Shown one piece after another: positions 57,751 through 64,000 of a stretch of DNA of 64,000 nt (position 1 is the first letter of the stretch; each line of letters begins with the position of its first letter). Made by a program: the position numbers and the translations under genes. The DNA is from Gnetum montanum (taxonomy: Eukaryota > Streptophyta > Gnetopsida > Gnetales > Gnetaceae): contig MNCI01006660.1 in assembly GCA_015680685.1 (NCBI GenBank), positions 222,050-286,049 of the forward strand, given 5' to 3'. The notes beneath the pieces were generated by a model that ran no database searches, was not told where the DNA came from, and saw nothing but the letters and a program-made list of their open reading frames with translations.

Positions 57751-59560
57751 GACTACACTAGGCCTAGTTGGGACTACGCTGGCTAGCATAGTTGGGATAG
57801 GTCCAACATAGTAAATGTTAGCATATGATTTCTTAGGTTTGTTATGGCTAGTTTTGGAGTCTTGATGGTTTGTATGGCTAGCATAGTGGATTGGGGCTGG
57901 ATATTGATGAATCTTGACATTGTTTTTGATCCTTGAGAAGCTACAAATAATATAGAAATGGGTGACTATGATGTTTATCATAGTCCCAATGTAGATGCAT
58001 GGAAAAAGTGGGTTTTTTGGGTGTCATAGTTGAAACTGTTATTTCATCAGTTTCCTAAGGTAATGTAGGATCTTGGGAGGGCTGAGTTGGCCATTTGGGA
58101 ATCAAAATAGGCTATTGCAAGTGGAGTTTTGGTGCCAACACCCCATGACTACACTAGCAAATATAGTTGGAGGTGTCCTTATCATAGTTGGATCAAAATT
58201 TAGGCTTTTCATTGTCAAAACAAGATCAAATTGTAGTTGTCTTTAGAGTTTCAAGGTTCTAGACTTCTTGAATCAAGTTTTAGGTCATTTTGAGTGTTGT
58301 GGTCTTAGTACAACTACCCTAGAGTAAGAACTATGCTAGGACTACACTAGCTAGCATAGTCTTGATATACCTTAGTGTAGTTACATGTGAGTCCTAGTTT
58401 TGATTGTTTTTTATGGTCAATTGATCAATTTATTGGGTTCTCAGGTTTACTAGTGTTTATAGCTAAGATTTAGACTCAAAATGGTTAGTTATAATGGTTG
58501 TCTAAGTGTAGATATGGCCAAAAACCCCTAGACTATATAGGCTAGCATAGTCCTACTATAGGTGTGGGGTATATGATAAGTTTTAACCATTTTCAACTCA
58601 GTTTATAGGGTTTAGTGGTCTTTGGAAGCTTTGGTAGCATCCTAAGGTTGAGATGATGCATTGGAAAGTTGATTTGACATGTTCATGGTCTATTTTTTAT
58701 TCTAACAAGGGGACTACAATGGGAATATGCTAGCTAGCATAGTCCTAGTATTCCCCAACATAGTCTAAAGTATTAGGTATGTTTTGACTAACTTTGATTC
58801 CACTGTTTGATAGTTTAAAGTCAGTAGAGGTCACTAGAAAGATGTGAAGGCCAAGATGTGTCAATATGAAGGTTGCTTATGGTTTTTGGTGACTAGCCTT
58901 TACTCAAATGCACTAGGACTATGTTGGCCAGTGTAGTGGAAATCATCCTTAGCATAGTACCAAGATGGAAGTATGGTTTATATCATTTTTACTAGACTAT
59001 TTATCATTTTAGGCTTACTAGAAAGTCTAGAAATGTGTGGAGTTTATAGGATGTAATTTTGATAGTTATTTTTGGCTCTGGATATTCATCCTTATCCAAA
59101 TACACTAAGAATACACTAGCCACTATAATTGAAAGCATCCCTAGTGTAGTACAAAGGTTGGGAGAGGATTGGACTTATCTTTAATTAATTTTTTATCATT
59201 TGAAAGCCACTGAAGATTCCAGGAGGATGTGATGGTTAAGAAATGTCAATTTGAAAGTCACTTGGGGTATTGAATGGTTGAGTTTCTCTCAACTACATTG
59301 GGACTACACTAGCTAGCATAGTTGAGGTATTTTCATTGTAGTCCATTCAAGATAGATGATTTTTGATGTCTTTTGACTAGTCTTGTTAGGTTTTCGAGTT
59401 TCCAGAGGCTTTGGATAGGGTTTGGTGCATGGTGTAACCATTAAAGAGTTGATTGAGAGTTTGGTTAGTGATGGAAGGCATCATCCTTCTTGGAACAATG
59501 TTAGCCAATGTAGTTAGGCTACTGGTAAGTGTAATTACAAAAAATAACTAGTTTTGATGT
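57751..59560. repeat. About 192-bp tandem repeat array, roughly ten decayed units
   Basis: The anchor actacactagctagcatagt recurs near 57771, 57963, 58147, 58350, 58540, 58727, 58919, 59110, 59310 and 59500, at spacings of 184-203 bp. A second anchor, about 25 bp later (cctagcatagtc, ccctagtgtagt), repeats with it. Units are strongly diverged. Confidence 0.8.
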
Positions 59561-59739
59561 GATTTTTAGCTTTCCTTGGAGTATAGTAACTTCCAATGTC
59601 AGCACCTAGTTACCAATTTTGGGTATGAGGTTTTTAGATTCAAACATGACATGGATGGACACCTAGGAGGTGGGTTCTAGTAGTGGTTGAAGTTTAGTAT
59701 CCATTCCAAGGCATCTAGGAGCTTAAACCCTAGTGTATT

Positions 59740-60238
59740 TGCCATGGAGATGTCAAAATCTAAGTGTATTTGGATTTTTAGAGAGGCACTTAGTGGGATC
59801 CACGTCAAGCTTGAATTGTTAAATGAATTACTTTTCCACCAACCCATCATAGTCCTACCTTCTAATTATGATCATGGAGTTATGTGGGACTTGTGTGAGT
59901 GTTTTGGGAAACCAAGGTTTCAGTGGTTAATGCATAAGTTTGGGATTGCTTCCCACATTACAATTTTGCACAAATTAAACTTATCACAACACCTCCAACC
60001 TATAGAGCATATTATTAGAGCTCTAATCCTAGTTTTAACTTCAACACACCTATCTTTAGTGTAGTCTAGTTGTCCCACACAAAGGAGCAAGTGTAGTTGT
60101 TGGAGGAGTTCCAGAAGCTTCAAGATTTTGGAGATTTTGGCATCATTCAAGATGTCAAAGAAGAGAGCTTCAACAAGAAAGAATCCAACCTTGGAGGAGG
60201 CTGACATAGCTACAAAAGGTTCTCCAATCTTCCATGTC
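59740..60238 (+). other. Unrecognised ORF remnant (about 160 codons)
   Basis: From ATG 59740 (MEMSKSKCIWIFREALSG) the frame is open to a TAG at 60062 and continues open beyond it to about 60238 (FKMSKKRASTRKNPTLEEAD), as if TAG replaced CAG. The first part has GVMWDLCECFGKPRFQWLM and alternating hydrophobic residues. I do not recognise the family. It lies between the 192-bp array and AT-rich DNA and may be a retrotransposon accessory ORF. Confidence 0.4.
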
Positions 60239-61650
60239 CTTTTCTAAGAGAAATATCTTCCACCATGACTCCCAGGTACACAATCCTTAGCCATTTCCTA
60301 AGAAATTTTGTTAGAATCATAGGTGTTTTTGCTTGTGTAGGCTTATGTGTTGATTAAAATTGAATTATGTAAAGTTCCTATGTTATTTATAGGCCATGTT
60401 TATGGAGTTTCAATGTTGCTCTAGTTGTGGAATTAGTCTATGCCAAGATATAAATTTTATTCCATCCTTTTCTATGCATTTTTTGTGCTTTTCCCACCAA
60501 AAAGCAATGCCAATTTTGTATTTTTTTTGTATGAAAATGGTTAGGATTTTTTAGTTTTTGTGGCCTTGGATTATTATCTACTATATTTTAGTCAAATTGA
60601 TTTTTGAACCCCTAAATTCTAACTTACAATTGATTTCTTACGAATTTTTCTGTAAGCTAGTTCCTAATGGATTTTCTCAATTTATACTATTTTTTCATGT
60701 TACATTCCTAATTTTTTGTGCAAAAATGGATAAGAATTTTTGTTTTTTAGGTTTTTCATTTTTAGTTTATTTTTTATCAGTTAAAAAAATATGGAATCAC
60801 TGAATTCCAATCTATGGTTAGTTTTCAGCAAATTTTTTTCATGGACTGGCTCATAGTGAGCTTTTTGGTGTTTTATGGCTTTACCCCTTTCAAGATGGGG
60901 ATTGTTTACACTTGGAATAATTTTTTCAACCAACATCCTAGGTTCCTAGGGATTCTTGAAGGTGTTAGGAAGGGTTTCACATTGTTTTTAGCAATTTTGA
61001 AAAGTTTTCCATATTTTTTCTTAGTGATTTACTACAATCGTTGTTTATAGTTTTAGGTTTTGTGCAATTTTTTGTTGAATTTATTTTAGTTTCACATTGT
61101 GTTGATTATTAATTGAACATATGTTATTTTGGTATAGGAACCAAGTGACACTGGTGGTCCCAACAGTGATGACTTTGGAGATGCTTCTCAGCCCCCTCTA
61201 GTTGCACCTTAGCACCATTTGTTTATTATGTCTTTAACTATATTTATTGTTATTGTTGATGTTGTTGTGATGTTTTGACTAGAGTTAGCCATGGAGGTTG
61301 AGAGATGGTCTATTATTTTATGTATTGTTTAAACTTTTTTCACACTATGTCACAAACATTTAAACTATTATTATTTTTAAATTTTAATTTTGTTTATATG
61401 TTTTGATGATTATTATTGCAATGTTTAATGTTTTGTTCATGTAATACATTTTACGTTTTCGTTCATGTTATACACCTACATTGGTTAAATCTTGTGGTTA
61501 TAATGTAATAATTTGGTAAAGTGACATGTGAAATGTGTTATAATATTTTTACTAGTTTTATGCCATGGAGGATCTTGCATTTTGCCAATTTTAGGCCATG
61601 GTGGGTTGATGCATTACCTGTTTTAGGCCTTAGTAGGGCATGATCCATAC
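60239..61650. other. AT-rich non-coding stretch
   Basis: The hydrophobic ORFs at 60558 and 60814 are low-complexity T-rich sequence and probably not genes. A possible terminal exon lies at 61139-61212 (ggtatag|GAACC..., EPSDTGGPNSDDFGDASQPP, then stop). At 61552-61650, three units of about 40 bp begin ttttaggccatggtgg; the same motif occurs once at 57633. Confidence 0.5.
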
Positions 61651-61963
61651 TTTCCTAGCAAGTATGGGAGATGCTCAAAAGAACATACAAGGATAGAATA
61701 AATAATGAAACATGATACAATGTCACAAAGGTGAAGAAACAATTGACAAAAGTATGGACAAGACGTTTACCCTGAACTTGTTGTTTGATCTTTGAAAGAT
61801 CAAGGAATCTTTTTAATACAATCTTATGCTTACCATATATTTTGTTTAGCATGGAAAGCTACATGAATTTTTGTTGGTAATTCAATGTTACAGAGTTGGT
61901 ATTATTCACATTGTTGTTATTCTCATTGTTATTTGCCCTTGTCTAAGTGTCAGGAGTTTCCTC

Positions 61964-62548
61964 CTAAAACTCTACCTCCAAATATTGGTCAATGTTGACA
62001 TAGTTAACTAATGGTACCGACACATTATCTCCACAAATCACAATTTTCCTTTCCTTGTATGGTAAATGGATCTCTTGGTGTATAGGAGATGAGACCATGT
62101 GAAGCTGAACTAACCATGGCCTTCCTAAGATCAAGTTGGCATTGAATGTCTGTTCAACCACTAGGAAGTTGACAAATGTAGTGAATTTCTCACTAGCTAG
62201 GAAATCCAAATAGATGGAACCTTGCACTACTAATGATCCATTAAATAACGTGAGTGTTTAGGTAGTGGTTTCTTGGATGTTCTTAGTTATTCCTAGCTTG
62301 TAAACAATGAAAAATGGTATTACATTCATTGTTTCCTCATCATCTAGATGGACACAGTGAACCTTATACCACCTACCAATATGTATAGTAATCAGGAGAG
62401 GAGCAGATAGCACCTCTCCATTTTGAGAGTCAATATTCACTTCACTATCACAAAAGTTTGGCATTGGTTGATGCCCATTTTGCCTAAGTGAAGCTTGCTC
62501 AATGATAGAGTGGATCAACTTTCTATTGATGGGCATGTCTCTACTCAA
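61964..62548 (-). pseudogene. Retroviral-type protease of element I
   Basis: Two neighbouring frames (62548-62258 and 62227-61964) form one protease. The first has VHCVHLDDEETMNVIPFFIV at the active-site position, where Asp-Asp-Glu stands instead of D-S/T-G. The second has TFVNFLVVEQTFNANLILGR followed by PWL, the conserved ILGRPWL motif. A stop or frame change separates them. Confidence 0.8.
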
Positions 62549-63990
62549 AGTGATAACACTAGAGCTAGTGTGTTCCTATGAACAAGAGAGGTCATACCAA
62601 GCTGTATAATTTTGGTAATGTGTTATTTTATTTTAATGAAAATTTGGCTTATTTCATTGTTCTAAGAAAACTCTTTTCCTTGGCATGTGATTTTTCAACC
62701 TTAGTAGTCTTAACCTTCTCCAATTTTTTTAAGGTTTATGGCTTAGGTTTTAGTGTATGTGCCTTGGGTCCCTTGTCCATGGGTATAATTGATCTTGGTG
62801 TAGGCCTCAGTTGATCACCTTTCTTTGAATCCTTTTGTTGTTGATTACCTTCAATGGGTTTTTTCATTGGTTTGATGATAGGTTACTTTCATCACTGTTG
62901 TGATTATGATTTCTTACTAACCTCAAAGTTGTAGGCTAGTATAGGTGGGCTTTGTTCATGAGTTGTTATAGTTCAGTTTTCAAAGATGGAGGAACTAAGA
63001 TAACAAATGGTTCCTTAGGATTTTGAGGATTAGCAACTCATGGTCTTGGTTGTAACATTGATGCCACTAAAGAAAGAACATGTATGATGATAGGCTTCTT
63101 GGGGGCTAGAGGAGGTGGTACTAGTATGATGAAGGGCTCTCTAAGCTTTGCATTTTGGATCTATGGTGGTACTTTGATGACAAACGGTTCTCTAGGAGGA
63201 TTAGACCATTTGGTTTCTATAAACAAGGCTACAGTGTAAGAGTTGTTGTTGGATCTTGGAGAGTTTGGCTCATTCAACACTAACTCTTTGTGATCTATCA
63301 TCTTCTAGAGGTCATCCTTTCATTCTAGGAAAAAATTAGTGTCATGACCAACCATTTGATGATAGTATACCTATCCTATTTGAAGTACTTTGGTAGCTTG
63401 GGATAATCTTTAGTTGCTATTGTTGGATCTCTAGCTATGTCACAAAGATGATTATGCCTCTTACAAGATTTATGAGATAGTTGCTTATGTTGTATACAAT
63501 TGTCTTTAAGCAACTATTCTAAAAGCTTAAAGCTTCATAGGTAACCTTGTGTACTTAGATCTATCCTTTTGTCCAAAGTACCACTATCATAGGTGGGTTA
63601 AATAAGGAGAAAGAGGTTTGAGTTAGAACTTGTGGTATGAAGGAAGAAAAAAAAGAATGAGAGGCCTATGTTACTTAGGATTTCAATGAGGGTTCCATTG
63701 GCAGAACAAAGGGAGACGATGAGGTAGACATCACCAACACTGGGTGAATGAAGTGATGTTGTATGAAATAGGACAACGATGAAAATAAGGAGGTAAATTG
63801 AGACACAGGTTATGCCTGGTGTGTAGCGATAATGGGTATAGACCCAAGCATAGTAGGATGGAAAAGGAAAAAAAATATTGGGGAACTTGTTCCATAGATG
63901 AGGTAAGGAAGGTTGAATTAGGAATAGTAGTTTAGGGAGCTAACTATTGAAAAAGGATTCCAATAAAGTTATTAGGCTTCGGTTCCATCT
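62549..63990 (-). pseudogene. Gag C-terminal region of element I
   Basis: Near 63350 the minus strand reads YHQMVGHDTNFFLE then KMIDHKELVL, matching the GHDT-x-C...LK...I..LI...L block at the gag C-terminus of Tat/Ogre-type gypsy elements (Cys lost). Three peptide repeats follow: PPREPFVIKVPP, LREPFIILVPP and PKEPFVILVPP. Stops are frequent. From 63420 to 64000 I see only faint coding traces. Confidence 0.6.
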
Positions 63991-64000
63991 CAAATTCATC

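Larger units (their letters stand above)
61651..64000 (-). mobile_element. Element I: Ty3/gypsy gag-protease fragment, minus strand
   Basis: The coding order on the minus strand is the gag C-terminus (right) followed by protease (left). No RT follows to the left, where the sequence becomes non-coding, and no LTR could be recognised. The 5' part lies beyond the window. Confidence 0.7.

Noticed and set aside
60558-61050. Two hydrophobic ORFs resembling small membrane proteins
   Set aside because: They lie in T-rich low-complexity DNA, show no domain and no conserved start context; T-rich DNA yields such frames by chance.
61139-61212. Terminal exon of a host or DNA-transposon gene
   Set aside because: ggtatag|GAACC and an acidic Gly/Asp-rich end before a stop look exon-like, but no upstream exon or family could be found, so it is only mentioned in the region entry.
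1-64000. tRNA, rRNA, CRISPR or intact host gene
   Set aside because: No cloverleaf-like tRNA, rRNA or regular short-spacer array was noticed, and every long coding stretch belongs to a retrotransposon or is unrecognised and broken.

Overview
The window is plant nuclear DNA built almost entirely of old, nested LTR retrotransposons. I found no intact host gene, rRNA, tRNA or CRISPR array. The plant assignment rests on tRNA-Asp primer sites (complement of the plant tRNA-Asp 3' end), Athila-like gag/pol/third-ORF proteins, and chromovirus-like and copia relatives. Reading frames are broken mostly by Gln-to-TAA/TAG, Arg-to-TGA and Trp-to-stop changes, the expected decay of methylated cytosines. 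A very large, repeat-dominated seed-plant genome is likely; the species cannot be named from this.

Layout, left to right. (1) 1-6824: Athila-like element A on the minus strand (3' LTR cut by the window edge, internal region without RT or integrase, complete 5' LTR). It appears inserted in the gag of a sister element B (6825-7984, minus), which appears inserted in the gag of a Ty1/copia element K (7985-10516, plus). (2) 10517-18385: Athila-like element C, plus strand, 5' end lost, no RT or integrase, complete 3' LTR. (3) 18386-20041: gag-protease of a chromovirus-like element F, cut by element J. (4) 20042-48175: element J with unusually long LTRs (about 3.7-3.9 kb) filled with a decayed palindromic motif. 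J holds E (24148-43374), the only Athila-like copy here with RT, RNase H and integrase. E holds D (35246-41935), a gag plus third-ORF element flanked by the 5-bp duplication CCTTG. (5) 48176-54123: chromovirus-like element G, minus strand, in the end of the J 3' LTR. (6) 54124-61650: unassigned repeat DNA with a roughly 192-bp tandem array and one unrecognised ORF. (7) 61650-64000: gag C-terminus and protease of another Ty3/gypsy element, minus strand.

The most interesting signal lies in the Athila-like family A-E. Ahead of the third ORF (ORF3) in E there is a block that resembles the LTR promoter (31-bp repeats related to U3, then a TATA box). It is followed by a candidate intron whose acceptor ends directly before the ORF3 start codon. 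C and D have a donor and TATA-like sequence at the matching place; D has a good branch point and acceptor, and C has a damaged acceptor. This suggests that ORF3 is an independently promoted, spliced gene inside the retrotransposon, kept even in C and D, which lost RT and integrase.

Two segments bounded by single Ns (11478-11706 and 25558-25832) are inverted relative to the coding sequence around them and look like misoriented pieces of the assembly.
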